From: Macrotrachela quadricornifera
Taxonomy: Eukaryota; Rotifera; Eurotatoria; Philodinida; Philodinidae
NCBI GenBank assembly: GCA_022393335.1
Contig: JAJEKB010000874.1
Coordinates: 1 to 64,000, forward strand
DNA length: 64,000 nt
Direction of reading: 5' to 3'
Each line of letters opens with the position of its first letter. The first letter of the stretch is position 1. The notes below the pieces were generated by a model, which was not told the DNA's origin, did not search any database, and was given only the letters and a program-made list of their open reading frames with translations. Below are positions 49,313-61,994 of this stretch, piece after piece. Position numbers and translations under genes: made by a program.

Positions 49313-50247
49313 TTAATCAGCTGTTTCAAGCACACGTTGTTTTACTCTTGTTGGAGATACAACAGGTACACGATTACGTTCATCTAAAATAAAAATAAAT
49401 GAAACATAAAAAAAAATAATAGATTTAATTCATATTTACCCTCACGACGTTGTGGAATATTTGGTAAACGATTAATTTGACGTTCATCTTCAGCTCGAAT
49501 TAATTCATCTAATTCGGCTTCGACATCTTCTTCATCAGCTCGACTTAAACCACCAGCTAAAAGATTTGATACTTCCTATAAAAAACAAAAAAACAAAAAA
49601 AAAAGTAAAGAGTTTAATTCAATAAGAATCATACATTTTGATATTCAATTGCTTCACGTGAATCTTCCATTAATTTTTCAATATCTTCAATTTTAAGTAT
49701 TTCATTCATTCGTTTTAATGCTTCTGTTCCTTGTTTTAAACTATTGACAACATTAACTTGTACTTGAGCAAATTCTAATTCATGTGTCTAATTATTATAA
49801 AAAATAAAATAAAATAAATAATTAACAAAAAAAAAATAATATATTACCATTCGTTCAACATTTTCCAATATATTTTCACTTTTATTAAGTTGTGTTTCAA
49901 GCATTTTTTTCTTTCGAAGTAAAAGTAATGCTCGACTAAAAATTGTTTTTTTTTTGTATATAAAAATAAATCAATATGAAATTAAATATTCAAATTACTC
50001 TTTTTGTCCATTTTTTAATAATTGTTTAGCAACTTCACGTTCACGTTCAAGTTGATCTTCAATTCTTCGTCGATTTTGATTTAATCGATCACGTTGTTGT
50101 TTTAATTGCTAAACCAAAAAATAAAAAATAAAAATTAAATAAATGTTTGAAAAATGATTTATTTGTTACAAGTATTGCGCGATCCTGCTCTGTAATTGCT
50201 GGTTGTTTGGGACTTTTATGCGATTTTTTACCAAATATATTTCCCAT
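49313..50247 (-). CDS. CHMP6: CHMP6 (ESCRT-III, Vps20)
   Basis: ESCRT-III nucleator bridging ESCRT-II (VPS25) to CHMP4 polymers in endosomal sorting and abscission. Exons: 50247-50170, 50108-49999, 49935-49848, 49787-49635, 49575-49440, 49383-49313; 211 aa (human 201), phases agree. It starts MGNIFGKKSHK, the N-myristoylation signal known in CHMP6 (human MGNLFGRKK), then ITEQDRAILQLKQQRDRLNQ, RRIEDQLEREREVAKQLLKN, ALLLLRKKKMLETQLNK. The acidic C-terminal half has EYQNEVSNLLAGG and DEEDVEAELDEL, followed by LPNIPQRREDERNRVPV, a probable VPS4 MIT-interacting segment. It lies only about 100 bp downstream of SRP68 on the same strand. Confidence 0.9.
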
Positions 50248-50350
50248 CTAGAATGATTAAATAATATAACGGATATTTCTTTTTATAACAATAAAATCAA
50301 TCATTTCTTTTTTTGTCTTTCTTTTAAAAAAAAAGGAATAGTTTTATAAT

Positions 50351-53345
50351 CTATTGTTTTTTTCCACCCCAAGAAAAAAATCCTTTAACAAAACCAGTCA
50401 GACCAGCTTGTTGCTGTTGTTGTTGTCCTCTATCGGTCAATGTTGATGGTGCTTGACGTCTACTTTGAACTTTATCATCTAATGATGGAAATGTTAAATG
50501 ATTAAGTGCTAAATCGAAAAGAACCGGTTTGCATGGAATTGGTTTAAATGGTGGTGGTAATGAAACAATATTAAGACGATTTTTATTTGTTAATGATGAA
50601 TCTTCAAAATAAGTATCCAAACGATCGATTAATGACTATAAAAAAAGAAAATAAACAAAATAAGATAAGAATTCTAAATGGATAATTATTACTTTTTTTT
50701 CCAATTCTTTTTGCTCATCAAGTGTAAGAGCTTCATCAAATGTCTGTTGAATTGTACCAACTTTAGGAGAAGCACTACCAATTGGTGTTGATGTAGCTGA
50801 TGTTTGAATTTGATATTTAACCTCGTCAAGTTTTGATTGAATAAAAGCAAATTCATTTAATAATGACTAAATTAAAAGATTTTATATTTAAATCAAATTA
50901 TCAAGATGCTTGTAGCTTGTCAATGGGAGTATTTGTTGACAAATACCATCCGATACAAAACAAAAAGCGGTAAACGTAATATTCTTCATTGCCAAAAGAT
51001 CTCTGATTCTGTCTTAACTTGAACAAAGATTTATCGTACGACTACGGGCGAAACTGAATGAACACAACTCAACAAAAGATAAATTTTCTATTTTCCCAGA
51101 AAAAAAAATTTGGTATCAAACAAGATATAATCTCTGTATTTTTGTTACTTTTTTAAAGTTTCAACGGAGTATCTAACTGTAAAAAAACTTTCCTATAGAT
51201 TATTTTCATACTTGATAATTAATTTCACTTGTTTTTGGTTGTTGTCCATCATTAGCTAATTTTTTTGCTTGATCCATATATAGTTCAGTTTTATTGACTA
51301 ATGCAGCCGATTCTTTAAAACGTTTTTGTTGAACAAATGATATTGCTATATAAAATGATCTTCAAAAATCGTAAAAATAAAATCGAATATTTTATATTTT
51401 TTAAATAATTAATCAAACCTGCAAGCCTTATAAACAATTGTTTGAAAAGTAATATCAGATTGAATTGTTTTATCATTTTGTAAAGCCGGTATTGCAAGAA
51501 TATCATTTAAAAACTAATATTTATTAATTAATTAAATAAAACTAAATAAATAATATCTTACTTGTAATAATAAATCATACATTCGAATAATATCAGCAGC
51601 TTTTGTTATTTTTTTAGCTGATGTTCCATCATTTTTATTTGTATCCGATGTAGTTGTTTTAAATATTTGTTGTTTACCATTATCAATCATTGCTAAATTA
51701 CGTTCAATCATTTTAGATAAACGAATCCATGCAATATAACTATAAAGCCAAACACCATCGGATAATTTTTCATTACTGTCACGTGTTGTACTACTAGCTG
51801 CAGCTGCTGATGATGCTGGAGCGGGTTTGAATGTCTTTATTAAAATAAATCAAATAAAGAAATATTTTACGTTTTATTAAATATACTTACTGGATCAGTT
51901 TTAAGTTCATCTTTAACAATTTGTAATGTTTCAACTGCTTCTTTAAGAAAACTTTCATAAAAACTCATTTTAGTATCGAATGGAACATCAGCTTTCTATA
52001 AAAAAGAATAGAATACTTTTGATTTTATATAGATTGTATTTTTGTTACTTTAATTTCATCTTGAAATTCTTGTAAATTAAGAAAGAATAAACGAACTTTT
52101 TCATTTGTTACATGTATTTTACGTTGTCGCCATGTTATTTCTGATATTGTTGATGTTTGCTGTTCATGTGTTTCACTAAGAAATGCCTAAGAAAAAAATA
52201 ATAAATATATATATATATATATATCAATAGTATTAAATAAAAAATAAATTAAATTTACATCAAGAATACGTGTCATTTCCGGATCATCAAGTGCTGCTTT
52301 AGTTCGTAAACTTCTTAATTCTTTTGCAGCATTTTTATCACCACTTTTATATTGACAAAAACGAGCATTTGTTGTTATTTCATCAATACGTTGATCAATC
52401 ATTTGTTTATCATCTTCACTACGAACACCGGTTTTTAATTTATCATAAATTGTTCTAATTATGAAGAAATAAAACAATATATAAACAAAAATTTATTAAT
52501 AAATTTACTGAGCACGGATATAAAATTGTAATGCTTCACTCCATGTTTGCATTTCAAATTTTAGATGACCATTCATAACAGCTGTATAAGCCTATAAACA
52601 TAGAAATAAAGAAAAAAAAAATTTTTTTATATTAATTCTAACTTGAACTTCAAGTTTGGTACGAGCATCGCATGTTTTTTGTTGATTACATAATGTTTCA
52701 AGCTGTTCAGCATGTTTCACTGCTTTACGAAGGCGATTTAAAAGATGAAATTTTTTTCGAGGTTCTGTATTTGCTTCACCTAGAAAATAATGGTATAGCA
52801 AAGAAAATTTCTTATTTATATATACTTTTAAGTTGCATAGCAAAAGCCCATGCTCGTTCACTACAAATAAGTGGTAATAGAAGATATCTTGAAAATAGAA
52901 AATATTCAATTAATATAATTAAAAAATAATTATTTATATTTACCGTGAATCTTTTGCCACAAGTTCATCTGTAATTACAGGTTTTTGAAATTTTTTTTGA
53001 TTACCATAAGTTAATTCGAGTGATTTACGTATGCGACGAAGACGACGAGTGCAAAACGAACTTAAATATATATTTAAATATTTTACAAAAAAATTTTCTC
53101 TATTAAACGGTAATATACCGATATCGTTGATAATCACCATGACGAAGACCGTGTTGTTGTTGACAAAGTCGGATAATACGGAGAACTAGAAAAAAATATG
53201 AATTGATTACATCAAAACATATCAATGTCTATTTGAAAAACAACTACATACTGTCAAGCTTTAATGGAGGTGCAACCTTCACTGATTGTTTAGTAGTAGT
53301 TGCAGACGTATCATTTACAGTATCAGAAGTTGTTTGTTGAGACAT
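50351..53345 (-). CDS. SRP68: Signal recognition particle subunit SRP68, 14 exons
   Basis: SRP68 binds 7SL RNA and SRP72 in the S domain of cytosolic SRP, which targets secretory proteins to the ER. Exons: 53345-53252, 53185-53119, 53060-52944, 52887-52826, 52779-52643, 52591-52509, 52454-52259, 52186-52049, 51995-51891, 51834-51562, 51513-51419, 51359-51212, 50866-50693, 50635-50351; 657 aa (human 627), all phases agree. Key text: RLCQQQHGLRHGDYQRYRSF, CTRRLRRIRKSLELTYGN (RNA-binding basic part), the block RAWAFAMQLK, then EANTEPRKKFHLLNRLRKAV, and near the end LPPPFKPIPCKPVLFDLALN plus GLTGFVKGFFSWG (human FPPGFQPIPCKPLFFDLALN, GLTGYIKGIFGF). The intron at 50867-51211 (345 bp) is several times longer than the others and looks like unrelated inserted sequence. 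A TA microsatellite lies in the intron near 52206. Confidence 0.93.
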
Positions 53346-55740
53346 AACTTTTGAACTAAAATCAACCGTGATCTAAAAGTACGAATCCGCTTTCTCCAAG
53401 AGATCAAAAATATCGAAAATATCGACACGAAGTTAGCAATACTATTGGCTAATATGTTTGCCAATAGATATTATCATATTTATGTCACTAAGAAAGAGGA
53501 ATACAAAAAAGACATACTTTGAATATGGTTGTCTTAGTGCTGATCATATGAAAATTACATACTGCTAAAATCGATATTTTTTTTCTAATATTGGTTGATT
53601 GTAATTAATTAGATTCAATCCCTCTATATCAGTTTATTTGGACTTCAATGCATGAAATCTAATATAAAGAGATGAGCTAATTCTGTTGTTCACAAGCAAT
53701 AATTACATTCACAAAAAAAGTAACTACCTCATTTGACTTGCAAAATATAAATCCAGAACCTTAATACATATATATATATATATGTACATAATATTCCAAA
53801 AGTTTTTTGAAAATAGAAAAACTTGGATTTCGTTAACAGCTTTTAATCATACAGAGTCGATTTTTTACCATTAACAAGTTATACAATTCATATAAATTGA
53901 AAATATATAAAACTCTGAGAAATTAAAATCCAGTAAGATAGTGCTTTCTATTATGAAATGTTACAGATGTTCTTATATCCGCCAAATCAATGTAATCCTC
54001 CAATAGGATATTGAAACTGCTATTGAAAGATCAAAAATGCTGATCGAATAAATAAATAGAATTTGTTATAGAAATGGTTTTGAAAAAAAAATAAATTGTA
54101 AGAATATGAAATATTTATTTGCATAATTAATCAAATTATTTTTTATTTTGTTATTTTCATCTAATTAACATATGAACTTTGCTTTGTCTTTAATGAATGT
54201 ATTATCTCTCCATTTATGAGTATCGTTTGGAAAGTTTTATCTTAAATGTAAATATTCAATATATTAGTTTCTTCTCAAATCAAATTCTCGGAAAAAGTAA
54301 GTATTCTCAATTACTCAAAGGAACATTACATCAAGAATCGTTATCACTTTCAATTCTCACTGATTAATTGTTCTGAAAAAATCATTTTCACTACTAGTTA
54401 TTGATTGTTTATTCTCAAATGGTACCTTTAAATTAGAATCTCTTTCTCATCGTTAGTCTTGATCAGCCTTCACCATCCGTAAGAAAATAATTCAAAACCT
54501 TTATCAACACAAATATGTAAAATTTTATTGCCAAAAGAATCGATGCCTCATTGCAGACCAACGAAGGTTTTTTTTTATCGCACAAAAATAAAAGAAAACA
54601 CAATAAATATAGATGGGATAATCTCATGATCTTTGAAGCATTTCTTGCAAATTCTCTATAATAACTGATCTCACGATTTGTTCTGATAATAGAAACAGAC
54701 TATTCCAAGAAATATATTTGATCATTTCACAGTTTCTAATCAAATGATAAATTCAAACCGAACGTAAAAAAAATCACGCTCTATTATTAGCATTATTATA
54801 TTCAAGAAGAAGAATAATCTTTCATAAGACAGATATGGCAGAATCGAAATACAATGAAACAGTTTTACATGAAACATAATGAAATATTCAATATAAAAGT
54901 TAATCGAAAACTATCATTTGTGTTTTGAAATTTGCATAATGACTGTAATACAGAAAAGAATTCGACCAGTTTACAATTTCTCAAATAAATAACAAACATT
55001 CTTCTAGTATCAAGAATTATTAAAAATTAGCATACAATATCTAGTATATCTCTACTATTCAAGCATTTAATGTATCTTCAAACCCAGTAAGTAACCGTTA
55101 ATAATATCCTTCACTGGAACACAATGATGGTTAATGACATTATAAATAATTGAAAATTATTATTTACATATTTCTTTTTTTGTTTTCTTCTGTCAATGTA
55201 TCGCACTTCATAAACATTTCATTCGATTTCAAAAGACAAGTGTAAAGAAAAAATTAATATGAATAGAAAAAATGAGTTCTATGCAACAAAAGCCTGTGGA
55301 AGACTGGTATATTTTCATCGTATTTAGAATAAAATTCGTATAATATCATACCATTCTCTAATACAAACATTGCGTCATAAAATAGATTAGATTGTTTATC
55401 CGACTTGAAGAAACATCACTATTAAAAGAAAAATATTTTTTCTTCGAATACATTTGAACAAATTTCGACTGATTGGTTATTAATCTATAAATATCAGTGG
55501 TTGACGATTGTCTCCCAACATACAACGTCTCCTTCACATGTGATTTATTGTCGTCTTCGCTAATCATAATCGATATTTTTCTTTTTTGTTTTAGTGCTAA
55601 CATGTTTCATTTATATGTGAAAGGTTATCATGTTTTTAAGATGACGACAAAGTGTTCATCTTTGTTGCCTATGCGATCTATTACAATTATTTCGTTTTTA
55701 TTCTTTTTTAGAATATTATCTGATTGATTATGCAATTCGT
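53346..55740. other. Intergenic, upstream of SRP68
   Basis: AT-rich. It contains the SRP68 promoter side and a TA microsatellite at about 53767-53783. Several short TTCTCAAA-like words and scattered ORFs below 85 codons are seen, none credible. No RNA gene seen. Confidence 0.45.
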
Positions 55741-56030
55741 TCAAGTATTCGATCGTAGAAAAGATGAAATTGTTTAATTGGTAGTACTACCAGACAATAT
55801 CATTCAAGGTCACTATTTTACTCGAACATTTCCTGGCGCTACTGGTTTTAAATATAAAATGAATAATTCGAATGTGTTTATAAGGTCAGTAAGAATATGA
55901 TTTGAAGAATAGATGCAAAAGATATCGTTGGTGCCTTTTTAGTATTCCATCATATGACAATGGAAATTTTATATGGGAATGGGATTCAAGTATCCTTTAT
56001 GAATTAATTTATCGTGACGGTAAGAGATTA
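55741..56030 (+). pseudogene. Decayed fragment resembling the TDP-43 N-terminal domain
   Basis: In frame, 55750-55888 reads RRKDEIV, a TAA stop, then LVVLPDNIIQGHYFTRTFPG and ATGFKYKMNNSNVFI. After a GTCAGT donor and a short intron, the frame continues RCKRYRWCLFSIPSYDNGNF and IWEWDSSILYELIYRDG up to a GTAAGA donor near 56018. The order recalls the TDP-43 (TARDBP) N-terminal domain, in which a TxxxAQFPGACGLRYR-type strand is followed by a second strand and a VVNYPKD-type end. No RRM follows and the frame has a stop, although an acceptor (TTGGTAG) just after the stop could remove it. Treat as a tentative decayed copy or a divergent exon pair. Confidence 0.3.
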
Positions 56031-56470
56031 AATATTTAACTAAACAACGTACTGATTCTTCGTGTTGCAGTACTTACATATCCTTTATCATCATCATCAT
56101 CTTGATCAAAGTTTTATTCATGGTTCAATGTAGCTGCAAATAAGTTAATCACTTATTGATATTATTAGGAAAAATTGACATACGATGAATGTTAGTTAAC
56201 TCAAGTTTTTGTTATTTTTCAATAATAGATTTATTCAAATCTGCAGATTCGACTATTTATGACAAAAAATATCATAATCAATATCGTATGCTAATATACG
56301 AAACCTCATCTGCTTGTATAATTAGTTCTTCGTTTGTATATCAATAAATCTACCTTTCTTATGCATTACTTATTTCACTTAAATAAGAGATTGATGAATC
56401 TATACTTTATCTCTCGCATAAAGCCATGTAAAACAATCTTGATCGCATTCGTTTATTGTTTAGGTATCTT

Positions 56471-56774
56471 AATGGTTTGGATCGGTTCCATTATATGCTA
56501 CATATGATCTAATGTATTTGAAGATTTAATAAGATATCTCTTTAATTATGCATCTGATCGTATTGTAACTGACTCAAATCATTTGGAAAAGCGAATAGCT
56601 ATTGTGATAATTGTTTCGTTTTTATACATTATATTGCTCAATACATTAACTTCATTATTGCTAAGAACAATATTGAATAAAATAAAAGATTATTTCGAAA
56701 ATATTGATATGGATCGCCTCACACACAATCCATTAGCTGCTGTAGAATTTACTGTTTCACGAAGAAGTTCATGA
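56471..56774 (+). pseudogene. Membrane-protein fragment with one in-frame TGA
   Basis: From the TTTAG at about 56462 one frame reads ILMVWIGSIICYI, then TGA, then SNVFEDLIRYLFNYASDRIV, a long hydrophobic segment IVIIVSFLYIILLNTLTSLL and FENIDMDRLTHNPLAAVEFT to a TGA stop at 56772-56774. The text on both sides of the internal TGA looks like protein (two membrane helices with charged ends), so the piece is probably a decayed multi-exon membrane protein gene. Family not recognised. Confidence 0.35.
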
Positions 56775-56909
56775 AATATTAAAACAATATTGTATTATTA
56801 TTGTTATTTTTCTATCATGCACGCTGATTAAATTAAAAAAAGTGAAGTCGAAAAAGTAAAGCAACAAAACTAGTTTTATTTTGAGTGAAATAATATTAAT
56901 AATCAAACG

Positions 56910-57356
56910 TTGACAAACGTCAAACGGAAGACAAAACGCTTATTAGATATTATCTGTTGTTATTTTCTACTACCAAATCGTTATGTGGTTCATGATATAG
57001 TCAAAAAATACAATGTTGGTATTGTACGAATAATTCTAATTTTTCATATCACTTTCCCTGCAATATACGTATTTTTACAGTTTGTCAGCAAAGTCTTACA
57101 TGCTCAATCCGATTGAGCTATGATGTGCACGCTTAAAAATAATGTACATGGCAAGAATATTAACTTTACGTTCACCGCTGTTCGACACTTCCTCTATCAA
57201 TGGATGATGTCCTTAGATAGAGAAACAGCTATGTGGTATATCCATCACATATGTAAAGTTAAAGACATGCTTAAGAAATCTGATAGATTTACCGACGAAA
57301 ACGAGGAACAGTTGATGAACAAATTGCTCTTTACCTTTCCATCTTTCTGTATATAA
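56910..57356 (+). pseudogene. 148-codon frame broken by a single TGA
   Basis: Two ORFs lie in the same frame and are separated only by a TGA at 57114-57116: KTKRLLDIICCYFLLPNRYV ... VSKVLHAQSD, then AMMCTLKNNVHGKNINFTFT ... HFLYQWMMSLDRETAMWYIH and KKSDRFTDENEEQLMNKLLF to the stop at 57354-57356. Family not recognised. Together with the fragment at 56471-56774, it suggests one degenerate gene of the same strand here. Confidence 0.3.
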
Positions 57357-58109
57357 ATATGAACTTGGACGTGTCACTTGTAATCAAAATTACATGTTAA
57401 ATATGACGTATACATTCCAAGTTGACACTTTAACAACATATGAAAACAATATCATACAGTAACTTGTCGAAATGTTTTGATGGAATAAAACTTGTTTTAC
57501 AAGGAAACAGACATTGCTAATTGATTCGTCATGATCATGAAAACATTCGTAAGGACACTCCGAAAAATGTTATGGGTTTTTGAATAAATTGAGATAACAT
57601 TTTTTGATCTTGCATAGATTTGTAGACCATCAGCTGACGATTCTAGTTTAATTCTTAAAAAACAGACTTTGTTTAATCTTTATAGCACAAAAGTCTACAA
57701 TTCTTAGGTGATTATGAATCACTGCTTGTTCATAAAATGAGTTTTAACAGTTTTATATGATATTAACATACCCATTCGCCTTTTTTTTGTTTCTGAGTGA
57801 GCATTAGTTTCTTGTCACATTACATTTTGTGCAGCATAACACGACTTTCAATTAAAAATGGAATTATGACTAGAGAAAGAGTATACATAGTTATATACAT
57901 TTCTACAAAGATGACATCAAGCGATAACGATTCAACAATGTTCTTTTTGGTCGTACTCATTTTATTAACTTTGCTCTTCATCAATTTTTCTGTTCTCTCA
58001 AATAGCAAAATGGTATCAGAGTTCAACTACATACTATTATAATTTAATTTTTTTTTCTATATATTTTAACTGAATGCATAACTGATAGTTACATGCAAGA
58101 AAAAAAAAA
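57357..58109. other. Intergenic, no gene seen
   Basis: AT-rich spacer downstream (3') of TSC1. Opposite-strand ORFs at 57797-58042 and 57820-58026 are shadows of each other without recognisable features. Confidence 0.4.
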
Positions 58110-61100
58110 TTAAAGTGCCACATTTTGCATCTGCTCTAATATCGATTGACTTAATGACAGTTCCTTTTCGACTTGCACAATATAATCTTGTTGAACTCCC
58201 AAATACAGATCAATATAACGTGTGTTGTGTTCAACCAGATAATTCTATAAAAAAATAAATAAATAAAATAATGATCATAGTGTTGAAATAATTCTTTGTC
58301 TGCATACCTGCATATTAAACTTAGTTTCCATATATTCAACAAGAATTCTATACGCTTCATTTTCAATATCTATTCGAGATAAATTATTGTTCATATCTAA
58401 ATATATAAATATAAATAAAAAAAATCAATAGAATATGACTATATTCTCTTACTTTGATTTGTCAATGTTTCAATAATATCAGCAAGTAATTGATCGTAAT
58501 TTTCAATTTGTCCATCATTTTGTTGTTGTAAATCATCAATTTCTTCTCGATGTTCATCATTAAGAGAAACTGAATCAAGTTCACTAGTTTCATCATGTCC
58601 ATTTGTTGTTGTTGATGATGCTGATTTAAATTGATGTTGTTCATCATCATCATCTTTAGGAAGATGAAATGATGATAATAAATGATTTTGTGTTGTTATT
58701 GGCATATCATCTGTAAATCGTAAATATTGACATTCAAGTTGTTGATTAAGATCATTAAGATGTGTAATATTTTGTGTAATAAAATTTAATTGTTCTAAAC
58801 GTTCTCCAGCTAATTTTGTTTCTTTTTCATTATCATCTAATTCAATACGAAGATTATTTAATTTTAATGTTTCATTATTTACAGTCTAAATGAAAAAAAA
58901 AAGAATAATATTCTATATAAAATTTCTTTGTACTTACTTTGCGAAGTTGTTCGCATGTTTTTTCTAATTCTTGCATTTCATTATTTTTATCTTCATTTGC
59001 AGATATTTGTTTTCGTCGAGTTGTAACTCTATAAATAGAATAAATGATTAATTGATTTTATTTTTCAATTTACTTTGATAATTCAACAACTTTTCCACCT
59101 AATAAAGTATTTTCATCAGAAAGACATCTGGAATTATGTTCATATATATTTAATTCATCAGTAAGATGACTATGAATTTCAAATCGAAGTGTATCCATAA
59201 AAGCACGCTAAATTAAATAAAAATTGAGGAATAGAAATTTAAAATAGAAAAATAATTTATTATTTTTACAGTAGTTTGAAGATCATTTTGATGTTTTTGA
59301 TATGTTTTTTGTTTTGCCCATAAATGTTCCCAAATTTTTTTATATTGTTCTGTTAAAAATACTTCATAACTTGAATAACATTCATATAAACGCTCAAATT
59401 GTTTAAGTTTATTTGAAGAACAATCTAAATAAAAACAAATTAAATAAATAAATTCTTTAGTTTATTTATTTACTATTTGTAACAATATCATTAAAATCAA
59501 AATGTGGGATAGATATAATATCATGATCATTCCATGTTAATTCATCAATAATAGAATTTTTTGTTTCAGTACTAATATATAATTCCGATGGGATATGCAT
59601 TGACCATGGATCAATAAATGTTTTTTGATCTATAAGAATATTATCATCGTTATCATCTTCTTCATATTGAGTTTGATGTGATAAAAAATTTCTCGGATAA
59701 AATAATCCTGTTGTTGATACAATTGTTGAATTTCGAGTACGTTGTCTTGTTGATAATGATTGTGTTCGAGGTAAAATATCTTCAGTAGATGTTGTTGGTG
59801 CAGCAAGAACAGGCGAATGAACATGTTGACTACTAGCACAAGAAGCTGATGCACATCGTTGTCGTTTTTCATTTGGTGATGACGGTGAACTATCATCAAA
59901 TCGTTGTTGATATTGATGTTGTTGATTATCAAGACTATGTTCAGATGGTGAAACATAAAATGTTGCTTGACGTTGTGGAGTTAATACAACAAGAAGTGTT
60001 GGATCATAACGACCAAGAATTTTTCTCCAATGAGATGGAAAATCTATGAACAAAAAAATCGAAATAATTTTGTATAAATTTTATTAAAATTAACTTTGTT
60101 CATAAATTGTAGAAATAACATCAATTACTGATCTAATAAATAATTGATGTTGATGATCTGAACGTCGAATAGTTGGAGTTGATGATGCAGATAATGATAG
60201 ATCATTATTACTTGGTAATTCAGGCATAGTTTTTACAACTCGTATATCTGATCCAAGTGCGGGTGATGGTGATGATAAATTAGAAGAAGAAACATTTGAC
60301 ATTAATAATATATTATTATTGTTAGTAGCTGGTACACCAACATCAGGTGTTGAAATTGTTGTTGCTGGTGTTGATGATGTTGGACGAACAAATGATTTGA
60401 TTTTTTCCTTAATAGAATTATTGAATATAGAAAAATATAAATTTCAAAAGAAATTAAAATACTTTAAGTTTTTGAAACGGTGAATTACTAGATCGTTTTG
60501 AAATAATTTCTTCTAAATTATAGAATTAAAATCCATTTAGAATCATGAGGACAAAAAGAAAAATTTTTTTATTACGTGGAGTAGAATTATCTATTGTACT
60601 TCGAACTGCTTCAAATAATTGATCAACGGATTTAGCTGGAGATTGTCCTGTAAAATATTTAATAATATATATATATATACACATTTATTTTATTCAAATA
60701 TTTCTTATTATTCTTTACGTTTAAATTGATAAAATGGTAAAATTTTCTTCATTTCTTGATGCATCCAATTATTATTTGTTGGTGATTCTCTTCCAAATAA
60801 TGGATCAAGTGAAAGTTTTCTTGCTTCATAAATAATATTATGTGAATCATATCTTAAACGTTTATCTTTATCTATTTCACGTTTTCGATCACTATCAATA
60901 AGACGTAAATTAAAACGAACACGTTGAAACATAGGTGTAAATATAAGTTCAAATATATCCGCATTTTCGTTTCGTTGAAATTCACGTTGAATTTGATATA
61001 AAAAATTACATGGATAAGCTGTATAAAGAGTATAAAATAATGCATGTGCTGATTGATTTACAATCCATAATTGAACATTATCAAGAGAATCTAAATAAGA

Positions 61101-61867
61101 TAAATAAATATAACAAAAAAATTTCTTATAGTTAATTACGTGAATGTGTTTGAATTGAAAGTTGTCGAAGTGATCCGAGATTTTTATAAAGATATTTGCA
61201 TGTTGCTTTAAATATATTAAGAATTGATTCAGTATGTTGAACAATTTCACCAGGTAAAGTTGCAGTTAAGGCCGCAAAAAAATAACAAGCTTGTGCTAAA
61301 ATATTTGGATCATCTTTACACTAAATTTAAAGAAAAATAAAATCATATCTAATGAAGATTTGATTATATTTATCTCTTCTACCTTTGAAATTGCTTGAAG
61401 ACAATTCGAAAGTAATACACTATCTTTAATAAGTGCTGGTAATCCAGATACTTGACTATGAATAATTAGACATAAAATACGAAATACTTTCATTATATGA
61501 GCCACTTTTTCTTGATCTTCATTCATATGTAATTCACTGCTAATATTAGCACTGGAATAACGGCTACATTGTTTTAAACCTTGTGTATTTAAATGTTCAA
61601 TTAAAACCTTAGAATATAAAATTATTAAAAAAATTATTTTAATATGTACTACAATATAAATAAATTACTAACTTTAGCTTGTTCTTTTCCTGTTTCATTA
61701 AATTGTTTAATTAATAGAAGAGCATTTGGTGATTCAGTTTGAAAATAATACTCAATTAATTGATTAAGTAATGGTTGAGTTGGTTGTTGACATTCACGTA
61801 AAAGAGATTCAAGGAATTTTTGTCGAGTCTGAACTGAATCTCGCCTATTATCTAACGAATCAAACAT
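58110..61867 (-). CDS. TSC1: Hamartin (TSC1), 14 exons
   Basis: TSC1 stabilises TSC2/tuberin; the complex is the GAP for RHEB and thereby restrains mTORC1. Exons: 61867-61673, 61607-61383, 61320-61140, 61090-60719, 60647-60576, 60512-60463, 60407-60095, 60043-59474, 59424-59270, 59207-59074, 59028-58938, 58885-58453, 58396-58308, 58244-58110; 1004 aa (human 1164), all phases agree. The N-terminal helical core carries the signature SAHALFYTLYTAYPCNFLYQ and IFTPMFQRVRFNLRLIDSDR, then RLRYDSHNIIYEARKLSLDP (human YALFHRLYGMYPCNFVSFL, THDVVIECAKISLDP). The middle is Ser/Gln-rich and disordered (about 59500-60400). The C-terminal part from 59424 is coiled coil: LKQFERLYECYSSYEVFLTE, KKIWEHLWAKQKTYQKHQND, expected to bind TSC2. 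The ATG follows an acceptor (TTTCCAG) directly, so a 5' UTR exon is likely. Only 127 bp separate it from the divergent gene at 61995. Confidence 0.87.
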
Positions 61868-61994
61868 CTGGAAAAAAAAGAAAATAAAAGAAAATCAATA
61901 CAGATGTATAAATTCTCATCAATAGTATTCTTATTCATATAAAAATAATGTATATTGTGATATTTTCACAAGAATAATAATATTATATAACAAT
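61868..61994. promoter_or_regulatory. 127-bp divergent interval, TSC1 / chlorophyllase-like gene
   Basis: The start codons of two divergent genes are only 127 bp apart, and the TSC1 side already uses about 15-20 bp for an acceptor polypyrimidine tract. The TSC1 5' UTR exon, if it exists, must lie here or inside the opposite gene. A shared bidirectional promoter is the simplest reading (inference). Confidence 0.5.

Noticed and set aside
56471..57356. Selenocysteine or stop-codon read-through to explain the in-frame TGA codons
   Set aside because: No SECIS-like hairpin noticed and the neighbouring fragments are also broken (one by TAA), so ordinary decay is simpler.
37715..61867. Functional autophagy/mTORC1 gene cluster (ATG13, CHMP6, TSC1)
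   Set aside because: The genes are separated by many unrelated genes on both strands; co-location is most simply chance.
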